From contig NC_089732.1 in NCBI RefSeq assembly GCF_035083965.1, positions 14,118,424 to 14,182,423 of the forward strand: a stretch of DNA of 64,000 bases, in the 5' to 3' direction. Made by a program: the position numbers and the translations under genes. Position 1 is the first letter of the stretch; each line of letters starts with the position of its first letter. The stretch comes from Branchiostoma lanceolatum. Taxonomy: Eukaryota > Chordata > Leptocardii > Amphioxiformes > Branchiostomatidae. Positions 1-13,500 of this stretch are shown here, in pieces. Below the pieces are notes generated by a model. That model was not told the DNA's origin. It was given only the letters and a program-made list of their open reading frames with translations, and made no database searches.

Positions 1-1596
1 GTTGTAACGTTAGTTCACGTAAAACCGGGATTTTTTCGATACGAGTTAAGTGAAACCAATCTGGCAGAACAATAAACCATCCTTTTTTCTGTTATTCTCT
101 GTCTGTTCTGCAGTTTGTTGATCTTCAAAAATGCCGTCCCACTGTATTTTTCACATTTTGCAAATAGCAATCAGATATGTTACATGTATTTGTTTAATTT
201 GGCAGCCGTATCTTTAATGGGAAATAAAAGATCTATAGTTCCGAAACATGTTGTTGTGTGCCTTTTATAACATTTCAAAACATACATTATCTGCCTGAAT
301 TATACTACACTGATGCTAGATTTTTTTATACATGTACTTTATGCATTTTCTGAAAAGACGGATTCATGAACCAAATATGTATCAACTTTGTAGTTGTTTC
401 AAATGGTTTGCAAACAAAAAAGGTATGAAGTAAAACACAGGCAACAATCAGAGTCGAACATAGTTTATTCATTTTTATATAACATGCAGAGTCAGTTATA
501 TCAAGGATTCTCTCCCAAAGCAACTCTTATGTACAATTACAAAATACAAATGCAGTAGACATTTTTTCACAAAATCTCAAAAATTTTGGACGCAAAAATC
601 GTTCACACTCATGTATGATATAACATGGCAAAATATCACATACTTTTATAAAGAGGCAAAACTTTTACAGACAGTGATTTTCAATGATCAAGTAAAATGC
701 CAAATGTATAAGCTGTAGTTTACGCTTCAGGCACTAGGGGGCCTCGTACATAAATATGTGACCATACAAAATGATTTCAGTCTACATTGTATTTCTTCTG
801 CCAGCAAAGCCTTAAAAGAATAGAATATAGATAGGCTTGGCAATGCTCCTATTATATATATGGTTTAATCAAATTCAGGTCAGCAATACACTATTGAGAA
901 TTGCAACAATAGATTTTTCTCAAACCCAGTGGAACGTTATAAATGTTTACATACTGTACAAAATCTACTTGTCAATGGCTTCTACACAATATACATGAAA
1001 GCGGCAAACTATACATAGCATAAAAATGTACTTAAAAGTCTCAGAGTGCAAATTCACAAACATCTGTAGGATATATGAAAAATTCTATACATGTCAAAGT
1101 AAAATGCAATTGCAATGGTAAAAAGAAAAAAAAAAGAAAAAAAAAAGAATGGGGAAAAAACCTGCAGATAAGAATACTGTGACAAATATGGCTAGTTGTT
1201 ATGTTGTTTGTTTTGACAGTGGTTGTATTAAAACTCTCACTGCAACATGATTTTGCTCCAAGTGTTAAATTGGTCCTTTTTGTCATGCTTTGCTTTTGGC
1301 AATATTGCCAAAGTTGAGTACTAGAGGAATACCATGGCACTTAAAAACTAAATCCTACTCTTATGAAAATGACTATGTCAGTGGTATCCAAAAATGTAGG
1401 AGTACAGAAAACATTGATGTGATACCATATGGATGGTCTCAGAACAATGTTCTAGTCTAACAGAATACAATTCTTATACAAATGACGGTGAATGGTATGG
1501 ATTAAGGTGAGAGTACACAAAACATTGATATGATACCATATGTATGGTCTCAGACCAATGTTCTAATTTAACAGAGTATACTGTAATGTATTCATG
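1..1596 (-). other. Probable 3' UTR of the SPATA1 gene and flank
   Basis: No exon-like reading frame is visible here on either strand. It lies directly downstream of the SPATA1 stop codon, so at least the part nearest 1596 should be 3' untranslated sequence. A minus-strand AATAAA reads at 464-469 and could be the polyadenylation signal, giving a 3' UTR of about 1.1 kb. The stretch is AT-rich with a purine run near 1121-1150. A short sequence around 1391-1440 is partly repeated at 1510-1560 (both contain 'acattgat.tgataccatatg.atggtctcag'), a local tandem duplication. The UTR end is inferred only from the hexamer. Confidence 0.4.
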
Positions 1597-4500
1597 TCAT
1601 GTTGGGGGCATGACCTTGGCTGGCATGTACCCAGGCTGCACCTTGTCCATGGAGTGCATGATGTTGCTGTGCTGGTTGCGAGTCAGGGCAGCATGGATCT
1701 TTTTCTGCGTCAGCTCCGCCCGTAGAGCACGGAGTTCCGTCTCCGCTTGATTTCTCAGCTAAAAGTACCAGAAAAGCACAATGTCATTGATGATACGTGC
1801 ACATGTACGTAAAATGGACACTATTCTGACTAAAATATGGAAATGCCATACATTTCAAGTCTGTCAATGATTTTTTTTTTTAATGTCAAAATCATGTGAC
1901 AATTTTTTTGAGCAATACTTGAAAGTAACATTACAAAGGCAATACAACATTGTATACAAAAACTAACTACCTTTGACAAATAGGTGCATAAAATAAGAAT
2001 CATAACATCATTACATACAAAACAAAACTTAAGATAGAACGAAAAAATAATATTACACAGCATGTTGGTTCTCAAGAGGTGCTTGGGCATTTCTACTGGT
2101 AAATCTAACTTAGTAACTACCTGTGACAAATAGGTGCATAGAATAAAACTTATAACATAATATTACATACAAGACAAAAGTCTGTCAATGATACTAAATG
2201 ACCTGACTGATGCCATAACATTGTGTAGTTTTGAATGGTTTGTGACATTGCTTCTCAGAATCTAGACTTCGAATCCCCGCTTTTTTCACTCAGACCAAAA
2301 GGACATTAAACCTGACATGACCTGAGAACAGGATTAAGCCATGTCTCATCATTAATTTTCCTTGTGGACAATTGCTAATGAAAGACTGGTATCATAATGA
2401 TAATACTAATAAGTTTATTGCAAGTTCTTGCCCGTAGGCTAATTGCAAGTACATGTAACATGAAAGGACGGACAGACAATTGATAACAATATAGCATGTG
2501 ACTTTTCTAGTCTAAATACTAAACACTAAATTCTATCTTATTTGGGTTTATATACAATGATCCATACCTTCATTTCTGATGTAAGCTTCATCTTTGCATT
2601 CTCCACTTTCTCCTTCAAATCATCCAACTCATGCTGGATTCTGGTCAGCTGAACCTTCTGGTTGTTCTATAAGCAGAAAACATCAAAATTATTCGCCATA
2701 CAATTTTTATTGACAGGTAGAATGTAAAAAGTAGTCTTAGAGGGGAAATTACATGGGAAGGCCTTTAATCTTATTTTATGCAGCTTTTCCACTTTTTACA
2801 CCGGGAATATTAATCTAAAAACGCAGAGCTTGAAAATGGAGATAACAATATTTGGGTTGATAGCTGTCAAAGAAGTTAGGAATTTTTGCACAATCTTCTG
2901 CCCGCACATCTGCTTGGAGATCAAGAATGCCTAGGGCACAGACTTGAGTGTGACTTTTTTCATAGATCATGAAATAAACAGGAAATTTGATATGACAATG
3001 CTGTTCAAGATACAACATTTTCATGCATCAGCTCTATGTGTAAGTGACAGTGTGTTAAGATTTCAACTGTTTAAAAGGAATACAATGTATGCATAAACTG
3101 TATTTATCAAAAGTGCTTTTCTCAATGATATCACAGATATTGATTGATAAGGTTGTTTGATAATGTAACCATAAAAATCCTTTTTAGAGAATCTATGAAT
3201 TTCAAAGCGCTATGTTCGAGCGACCTGTCCTTAAGACCATCTTTTAAACACCTTAAAGTAACCGTTCAACTAAATACCTTGTAGGATGGAGGTACCTTAG
3301 AGGAAGGCGGATCCGTGTTCACATTGAAGCGACGCTTCCCGTCTCTGTCGCCCTCTAACTTCGACATGAGTTTTCTGTGCGTCATGTCCAACTCCGCCCT
3401 CAGACGGTTGCAGTTCTCTTCTAACGGAGTCGTTTTCTTCTTCTCTTCGAAGTAACGCTTCTTCCAAATATCTCGCGCTGGGAAAAAAAATACCCAACTT
3501 TTTAGAACAATTTACAAGAAAAATGATAGTTTTCTACTAACATTACCACATTGTACTTGCACTGGTCATTTAGGTTTACAAGTATATACCAAATGTTCTA
3601 ACTTTAACACTATCATGTAATTCTGCCATTCTTCTAAGATTGCCACATTAGATAAAACATGAAATTAAGTCCCTGCAAAAGTAAATGAACTTACTAATAA
3701 TAGTTAGCTTCAAAATTGTGGCAGTGTAGATCTATTTTAAGTCCACCTTAAAAGTTTCTGAATGTGGTTGTCTTAGGAGCCTGATGGAATTTGTAGAGTT
3801 TCTTTCAGTCTAAGCACGTTACTCAAGTGTTGTGAAGTCAAAGTTTAAGGTCGATTTTGGGCCCCCTGGTATGTGACCTTGGTACTGCAGCAGAACTTCC
3901 ATTTTAGTATCTTTTGACCTGGACGTGCTATGGTCTTGTCTTTTAGTTTGCCATGACACCTATCAGTATGTCTACCTTGATTTCTCCGGTGTTGTGTTTT
4001 ACTCTGGAGCTGCTTGGCTTTCTTCACCATTTCCTCTCGTTTCTTCTCGGCGATCTTGCGCTCCTCCCGTATTCTCTCCAGTTCTTCTATCAGATCATCC
4101 TCTGCAATACACAACCACTTTACAATTATCAATGATGACACTTTTTCAGTTACTGTAGAAATGGGTACTGTCTTTTTTTTTTCTATGCATAGCCCCAGTC
4201 CTCAGCTTAGCAGCTGGGCTGTCTGAGTTATTACTTGACAGGATGCTGTCGTACAGCACTGAGGGGGGCGTTATTGGGTTGGCCGACTACTACCTGACGG
4301 GGCTGAACCGCAAGGGTCTGGAGGCTGCCATTTCGGCGCCAAGGTGACCTCAATGCGACAATTGCCCCAGGTGCGGCCATTGAACTGTACCGGTTAGGAA
4401 CCAATCACACCGGGAGGAACCCCTACTCTTTTCGATAAGTGTGGTGGGCTCTTTAACGTGCTCGAGGTGCGGCTCTCCTCAAACACGGGACCTCCATTTA

Positions 4501-7500
4501 ACGTCCTATTCAAGGGACGTCCCTAACCGAGGCTAGGTACTCATTTACACCTGAGTGAAGTGGGGAAAGTCGTGTTAAGTGCCTTTCCTAAGGGCACAAC
4601 GTCAACATGACAAATCAGGGAACCCCAGATTCGACCCCGGTTTCTCTGGGTTCTGGACCCAAACACCCTGCCACTACGCCACCGCGACACCACATGTAAA
4701 GGTAAAGCAGTCATCCTCAACGATCAACCTTTTTCGAGAAGCCAGTAGGGCAACTTTGTAACAGCTCAGTAGTTTTCAGTCAAGCACACTGAGTCACCCT
4801 CCTCTTCTCGATATAAAGTGTGCTGGGTTCTTTTTATGTACAGAAATTCAAATCCTGAGGCTAATGCCTGAAACTACATGAATATATGCCATACATTAGA
4901 CCACCGGCTTCATGTCCCCATCCAAAAGGAGGAGTGCGACCCCAAACAACCATGCCCAAGCAGGGCTTGAATATCCGCCTTCATGACCATGGGATTTGAT
5001 CCATAGATGGCAAGGCAGAAGCTGCCAATTTAGTCCAAACAAATTTAATACTATTTAATGCAGAAATGTTCACGGTGGTTTTATGTTTGCAGTTTCTGCG
5101 GTAAGCTCTTCGCGGGAAACATAAAACCACTGCAATTTTTTTACCCTCCTACCCCCTTGTCTACTCTTGTCCCAAACGCGAACTTATTGCCACCATGAAC
5201 ACTCCATTTTCTCCCTAGACTGCAGACTAAAAACTGCCTGAACTTTTAAAAATGTATTTAGAGTACTTTAGTATATTTCGTAGCAGACCTTATGAAAGTC
5301 GCTGTGCTTTTGTTGTGTCAATAAAGATCTTATATAACAGGAGCACTGGTCCAGGAGCAGTTTCATTGGAATATTTGACTCACTTTCTCCACCTGCTCCG
5401 GAGGACCTCCCCTTCTCCCTGTTGCTCCGGGTGGACCTCTTGGGTGACTCGGAGGCCCGTGACCTGTCCGTCTTACCCCCGTCCCGTGGGGAGGGGAGTT
5501 CTAAGGGAGGCGGGGAGGGGAACCTGGCCACTTGCTGTTGTTGAGGGGAGTTGCTTCTTGATCTTGCCTTTTTATTCTGAGCTTCCTTTTCCTGTCAATG
5601 AGAAAAAAAAAAAGGCTTGGTCAGTAAATATCAGATTCTGAAGCAAAGATTCAGAAGTAAAAAAAGAAAGCACAGAAAAAGCTTTTAAGGGTTAAAGCCA
5701 TAAGCAACATGTATGGGATTTAAGTATTGAAGGCAGAAAAGGTTATGAAAACTTAAAAAGGATGCTTAGGCCACACCAATTTAATTTCTTGGTCAACAGA
5801 TTTTTTCTTTTAATTTCAGCAAAAAACAAATCATGAAAACAGAAGGCTGGGGTGAAAACTTACACCTGACCCTGTTCACTCCCTGAAACTGTGTGCACCA
5901 AATTAAAAACATTCCTTTGAGATTCTGTTTTCATGTTGTTTTTCCAATCTATTCCTTAAAACAAGAAAATAAATTGGTGTGGCCTTATGTTATCTAAACA
6001 TCATACAAGTCATAGTCTATCCTATGGTGTCAAGAAACTAGGCCTTACTTCATTAGAATATACCAGACAAACATTCTGCATGATAGCAAGAAGAAATGCA
6101 AAATGATTTCTATATCGGGGATAAAGACTGTTATGAAGTCTTGCTAAATTCATGAGATATGATAATTGGGAACTACATGACATTGTCCTAAAGCAGCAAG
6201 CTAAAGCGAAGCAGGCATAAAGCTAGACAAGCAAAAACAGAACAGGTTTTGCAATTGCAAACCTGTAACTAGGTACTACATGTATAGAGTATACAGTTGC
6301 ATTTCAATGCATCGGTTCAACTGCAACAGAGTAATGATGTATAGAAATAGGCTGCGGCTGTATTGTTTGATGGGTATATAAGTGCCAGGGAAGGTAAGTT
6401 CTGTGCCAAAGTGCAGCGACTAAAATGTGAAAGGAGACCAGAAATGTTAATAATGAAATAAGGCCCTAGTTTGCGTGACATGCATAAATGAGGACATCGT
6501 ACAAAAAAAAACCTTTAAAAAAAATCATGCAAATGGCCAGAAATGAGTTCATTTTGTTCTCTCAAACACTGTGGAATCATATAAAAATTTCAAAACCAAA
6601 AAGCCCACAAAAGCAGAAACTTTAAGATACTGAAAGGGCATTTCATGTACGTTTCTATCCATTCTGTCAGCATGTACAGATTTAATCTGGGTAGGTACTT
6701 GTACAATGTGGTACAATGTTCTGAACATTGTACCACATTGTATGTGTACCTACCCTCTTTTTTTAATTTAAAAAGGACATTTAGACTCATTAGTAACTTA
6801 ATACAGACAATATGAACTCATTTCTGGCCATGCAGGACTTCTTCATACTTCAAGTCCTTGGTTAGAACCCATTTATACAAAGCAATTACTATACCCTGTT
6901 AATTACTGCAATTGTGGTTACCAAGGTTAAAGCCCATATATTATTGTATAACTATCCTATATCATCATCACCTATGTTGTTTAGTGCACCAATTCTTACA
7001 TAGCATTTCACCAAAGGTTAATCATAAAGCATGAATTGTGAGTTTTAAGGACTTCTTTCCAACAAGCCCTTCTCATATCAAAGTCATATTAGTTGTGTGT
7101 TAGGCTGGTCAGTAGTTTTTTCCTTATTACCCCTGGACGATAGTTTGTTAGTTGGTTGGTTTGTTGGTTGGTTAGGCCCCACGGCACTCGGAGGTTAGGG
7201 TCCACTCCACCCAAAGGCTTGCCACCTTTGTCGGTGACCGTGCAGTAGTGTTGCTTGCTTCTGTCGACGCTCTCTGACGTCCCTCGCTCTCTCTACCAGA
7301 GCGCCCGAGACTCGACAATTGGTTCCCGTCGGAAGACAGCTGAGACTGGTTTCCACGTTTCTCATGGTCCTTTTCTCCAGGCCATGCATCATCATCATCA
7401 CCGCCTTTGTTGCTGTCGTTACTATGGTAACTGACGCTCATCCCTTCCCCACCTCTGTAGCTTTCCTCATCACCATGGTAACTGCCTGTCATCCCTTTCC

Positions 7501-10500
7501 CACCTCTGTAGCTTTCCTCGTCACCATGGTAACTGCCTGTCATCCCTTTCCCACCTCTGTAGCTTTCCTCATCACCATGGTAACTGCCTGTCATCCCTTT
7601 CCCACCTCCGTAGCTTGGATCATCGCCATGGCGACTGTCCATCATCTCTTTCTGACTACTCTGTCTATCTGCGTAATTGTCATCATCTCCACGGTAACTG
7701 CGCGTCGTCCCCTCGTCAAAACTGCCCCTCTCACTACTCTTATCACCCCCTGTCCTACTAGTATTTTCCCAGGCGTACTCTTTATTTTGATGCCTTTCCT
7801 CCCCTTTCCCTACGCCAAAAACTCTCGGCATGACTTGCCCCTCCGAGTCAGGCTCTTCCTCCTGACTCAACCTGAGCTCTTTCTCTTTCTCCTGCCTCCG
7901 TTGTTTCTGTTCCTCTCTAGCAGCTGCGAACGAAGCTAACAGGTCGTCCCCTATAAAGGTTTCCTCAACTTTGCTACCCCCTCCCTGTTGTTCAGGCCAT
8001 CTGAAACTAAACGTCTCCTCAGTCTGCCCCCCCTCCAAATCACTTCGCTGTGATCTAGCATCTGATTGGTCATCATCATCGTAATCATCATAGCCCCGCC
8101 CCCTCCCACCCCTGGTCTCAGATGGTTCATCTTCATCTCGTACCCTTTGTCTTCTCCATCTCTCCTCCTCCTCTCTTCGTCTTCTTTCTTCCTCTTCTCT
8201 CCTGTCTTCTTCCTGCCTTTGTCTCTCTTCCTCTTCCCTTCTTCTCTCCTCTGCCTCTCTTCTCTGCCTTTCTTCCTCTCTTTTTCTCCTGTGAAAGAAA
8301 ATTTTGCATCATCCAATTATTTTTTGGTTTAGAATTAGTGCCTCTGCAACATAGTATCACTTCAAGTATAGAAAAGATGAATTTTGAGCAGAAATCTATT
8401 ACTAAGTGTTACATGTTCTTGAAATTATTTTTTCGTCCAATACTGTAGCCGTATGTGACTATAGCGCTGCCGTGAACTTACATGTAAAACCACCGCAAAC
8501 ATTCCATTTTTGCCTTTAATAGCGCGAAATAAAAACCACGCAAACTTAAATGCATTTATGTTTGCATTCGATTTTTGACAGCAGCACAAAATTGCGACGT
8601 ACGCAAAGTGCATTTGAATCATTTGATGGAAGCCCGGGAAATACAACTTCAAAGCCTGCGCAATACCATAAAATGTAGACCGGATCAGAACACCTGTATC
8701 GAACGTTGCTCCGGTATGACATATAAGACATGTTATACATTGTACATACCTATCTAACGTTCTGCTATCTTCCTCCGCTATCCCAGAGTCCTCGTTGGTC
8801 TGAGAGGTGTAGGTGGCGGCCCGGCTGCCGGCGCGGCTCCGGTCGAGTTTGTGGACCTTCTGCCCTGGGGAGGGGTTAGAGGTTAAAGGAGAGGCAGGGG
8901 GGGTGGCACTAAGGGGGGTACTACGGGATTGGGGTCGGGTTTGGGGATAAGAGGTGCGTTCGGGGGAAGGAGAGGGAGGGGAATGGGCTCGGCTTCGACC
9001 GTCCGGACTCCGCTCGGATCGACGTTTGGGCGTTTTTTCGTCGTACTCCTGGCTATTGCGAGGAGTCGTGTTGTAACCGGAGTCCTTAAGGTTCTGTGGT
9101 GAGGAGCTTGAATCATCGTTATCGGGCGAAAAGGCCGATTGGTCCAAATTTGTTGATAACAGCTCTGTAGGAGAGAAACCAAGCCAGGAAAACCATAAAT
9201 AACATTTAACAAAAGTTGTATAGACAAGGCAGAGAGCAGGTTAAGTGATTACTGATAATAAAAATACCCTCATAATTGTAAGTAATTGTAAATTGTGAAC
9301 TATTCAAGGTAGTTTTATGCATTGTTTTTACAGTGATCTCTAACCATAAATTCACCACAGAACAAAATTATATGCCATTGGCTGTTTCAACTGTTAACTC
9401 AAAGACTCTTGATTTTTGTACTGCAAAATTTAAGTGATGCGAAGTTAAACGAATTTACATAACTCTGTGCTACATTTTTCAATCTGTTCGTAGCTTATAA
9501 CAACGGACATTATGGGACATGCTTTAAGTACATCTCATTATTCTACAATCTCTTATTGATAATCTTACTTGCTGCATCAGCTTGTGTGACAAAGGCCTCT
9601 CGGTGGTCGTCTCTTCTTCGACCTTTGTTCCCTAATCTATCGTGGTCCGTCCTTTGGGAATCAAACTCATCGCTATTTCTGAGTGGCTCAAAGTCCTTTC
9701 GCCGCTGCAAATGTGACCTCCCGGGAGGAGGGTCAGAGAAGACCTGCGAGCGGTCAAGCGGATTGTCCGAAGCAGTGGATCTGGACGTGCCGGGTTCCGA
9801 GTACCGATGACCGATGGCAGGCAGGGCGCGTGGAGACTGAAGGACCAGGCTTCCCTCGATGACGTAGATTTCTGGTACCAATGCCTAATGACAAGAACAG
9901 GATGAAAATCTTCAAAACTCAGTACTGCAGAATGGCATAAAAGATAATCAAACATATTTTTACATTGTTAACATTCTGAATTTGAGATCTACTATTTGCT
10001 TGAATTTAAGGGACTGTAGCTGTTCTTCGAGTGGACCCTACTAACATACATAACTGCACAATACTGTTAGGCCACACCAATTTGATTTCTTGGTCACAGA
10101 ATTTTCAAAAAAATGCTAGATTGGAAAATCAACTGGAAAACAGAATCTCAGAGGAAAGTTTGTACTTTGGTGCACACAATTTCAGGGAGTGAACAGGGTC
10201 AGGTGCAAGTTTTCACCCCAGCCTTCTGTTTTCATGATATTTTTTTTGCTACAATTAAAAAAAAATTCTGTATACCAAGAAATTAAATTGGTGTGGCCTA
10301 AGGGTACTGTAATACAGACTATGCTGATACAGAATTAGGACCTGTTGTGTGTGCACTGTGTCTGAGTTCCCTAGTGCTTTGTGTCCAAACACTCCAGCAG
10401 TTAAAGTCGGAAAATACTTTAAATCCGGATTGGTCTGTGCAGCTGCGTCAACGGTGTTTGCCCGTTTGTAAGTACGCACACAAACCCAAGTGACAGGAAC

Positions 10501-13500
10501 ATATCCTCTCATTCTACTGGGATTTGAAAGCATTAGAAGCCTGGCTGTGAATGCCAATTGCTCTGAGCACAAGGGTTGTAGTGCTCAATTTGTTTGCTTT
10601 TCTTCTTCATGGAAAAAAGAGCCAAGGTTTGTGCAAAATCTTAAGTGTCCAGCAAACACTCTAACATGCTCTTGAGACAAGAGTTATAAGACCTGGTTTC
10701 CTTCACTTATGCTGAATGAACAGCCAAATTTGTGGAAAATGTACCAACTCCTTTTAATCATTACAAAGTGGTAGCCATACCACAATTATCAATATCACAA
10801 AGGCCAAAACAAAAATAATGGGAATTCATAGGACAATCTAAATAATCTAAATACAAAAGTATCCAAATTGTGGAATAAAAAAGATTGGATTTTTAAGTCA
10901 TTTGCAAGAGGTCCAATCAACTGTTTAACTGTTCATTTATTTTTGTTTAGACAAAAAATACAGAAAATCATATTTTTCTTAATCAGTGCCAATAGGAAAT
11001 CTGGTTTTCAAAACTATATTACATTAAATATGTACAAATGTACATCATTATATAGCCAGTGTAGCAGTCCAGAATCTACCCCAGGCCAGACTTTACTCAG
11101 GCATATTATGGCCTGCTACACCTGGACTAAGTATGCAGGTGACCTATTTCAGCTTTACACCTGTTGTCTGTGAGGAAACTTAAGAACTGTGTGCACTGGA
11201 CTGGAAATGTGCTTATATTTACTTGTCTATAAACGTCAGCTAGGGCAAAGACTGGTGGCACAGTTATTTCAGGTACTGACAGGTTTTGTACAGCAGTGTT
11301 AAAGGATCTAGCAAGCTGTAGTTTACAGCAAGGATCCAACAAAAGACTTCCAAAACCTTTAAATTTAAAAGAAAATGGTCTATGAATCCTAACCACATCA
11401 TTTCAATGTAAACACTTTACCTCTAATTATTAGGAAATTTTATGTCTTTGAAATTACATTCCTTTACAATATACATGTACACGTGTTTGTGAAAGCTGAA
11501 TTGCTCAAATGACCTGACTTACCAACGGAGGAACAAAGTTCTTGACTTTCAACTGGAACTCTTGTCTGCCTTTAACCTGCAAACAGAAAATGCATAGTTA
11601 TACATCAATTACGCTATATCTACAGCTACGTTGATGAAGGTTAGACATCCAGGTAGTAAGATACGCCAAAAATAGTTACTCAAGCAACTGGATAGAATTT
11701 TGAAACAGTCACTGACAGACGTTTCAGACAGTATATCTACAGCTGTTCTAATAAGTCTGAAGTTACAGTAAAAGTTTTTCAAAATGATTAGTGGATGAAA
11801 TCATGTCTTTCAAAGATAAAGTAATCAATGTATTTCTAGAGCAATAACAATAGCAAGAAACAAAAGGGTGCGGTAGTCGAACGGTAGACGGCGTCCCCAC
11901 TCCCGAAACTACACTGCAAACCCAAAATTTAGCCTGTAGTTGTGGGTCATTTTGCGATATAATCGGACAAGATTTTATACAATACACAGAGCTTTGCGAT
12001 TATGGGCTAATTATTCATTGTTTTTACATTTGAGTGGATGGTAAATGGTTTGGTGTTTTGGAATTCTATACAGATAGACGAATTATACATAAAAAAGGTG
12101 TCAAATAATTGGCATATACTGTAATTCAAAAGTGGCATAGTCTAATTTTTTTAAATAGTGCTAAAAATGGCACATTTGCCACCAAGATCAGATTTTATCA
12201 AAAGAAATTCAACACCAGTAGAAGATATCTCATACCCCTGATATGATTCTTCTAGAACATGCTGATTGACTTGGTCATTGTCTAAATCATGGCCGGCCTT
12301 CTTTTGTGTTATTTTCTGTTATTCCCTGTTGCCTGCATAACGCATGCATGTGTGTGACAACCCCTATAGACTCTGGGCTGATCAAGTTACCTGTGCTTAG
12401 ATAAAACTTTATTGTAAATTTCCTTTGACCCCTATGAGACCTCGGTCGATAAAAGCGCCCTACCTCCTATTCTTCCCTTTTTTTCGTTTCCAACTCTTTA
12501 TCAACAAGCATATCCAAAACAAAACGCTCTGACATGGTCTCCCCAATACATCGCTTGGCTGTCAAGTTGACCCATAACACTTCAAAACGTTTCGACTGCT
12601 GTCAAAGCTTGCATGTTTCTTTCAACGTGAGAATGTACTTAGGCATGCGTCATGCAACCGTGATACTCTAAACTCTCTTTGTCTCCAAAGCGACTGCTCA
12701 ATACTGCGACGTAAACAGTCCATTGTTCGAGGACACGGAGAGGGAACGACCGCGGGCAAAACGTTCAGTACTTCAATTCAACCTTACACTCAAATATCAA
12801 TTTAGGTCTGGGAGCTCAATCTTTGATTCAATTACTGACGTTAAATGGTTGAAAATTGGTTTTCAAGGTCTTCTAGCGTTTCTTTGGGCGGTTTTAGGTT
12901 ACGATCCTCGTGATCTGACTGACAGTGACACATTGCGCTACCTGTTGTGCTATTGTCGTTAGGGCACACAAATATTTACTTCGGAAGGCAAACCTCCGCC
13001 TTGATTTTTCATCTCGACATGACAGATCTGAGCTTACGTACCTTGAAACGTCTTGAAAACAGTGTAAGAAAAAAAGATAATGGCATTGAACTTCAGGATT
13101 CAGGGACATATGGCCAATTTTTAAACAATAACGCTTTTGAATTGTGGTAGGTAGAAGGATCGCATGGCTGACTATGATTACAAAATACACACAGTATGAT
13201 ATTGTTATATTGAAACTACACTGCATGGACATGATCCAAAAAAGCTCGCAAAGCCATGCATTCATACTGTACAAGCAATGGAAAAATACAGGATTCTAAA
13301 AACCATTATTTTGTATCATAGCACATATATATAGTTGATCGAATAACTGTTTTATTTGATTTTATTTGGTTGGGGAATCATTCTTATCTTATTTGTTTTG
13401 TCTTACCTTGAAGACTTTGTTTAAAAGATCAAGCCTGCTATTTTCGGTCCTGACTAGCTAACAAACTTTTCTCAAGAATATTGTCTATCTTGTCATTGAA

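Noticed and set aside
7426..7629. Regularly spaced repeats resembling a CRISPR array
   Set aside because: The repeats are contiguous with no spacers, keep frame as 17 codons and lie in a coding exon.
7319..7939. 206-codon plus-strand ORF with repeated hydrophobic segments
   Set aside because: It is the antisense reading of the 51-bp coding repeats in SPATA1; the repetition comes from the sense-strand repeat.
12723..12962. 79-codon plus-strand ORF
   Set aside because: It lies in a long SPATA1 intron with no domain and no supporting exon borders.
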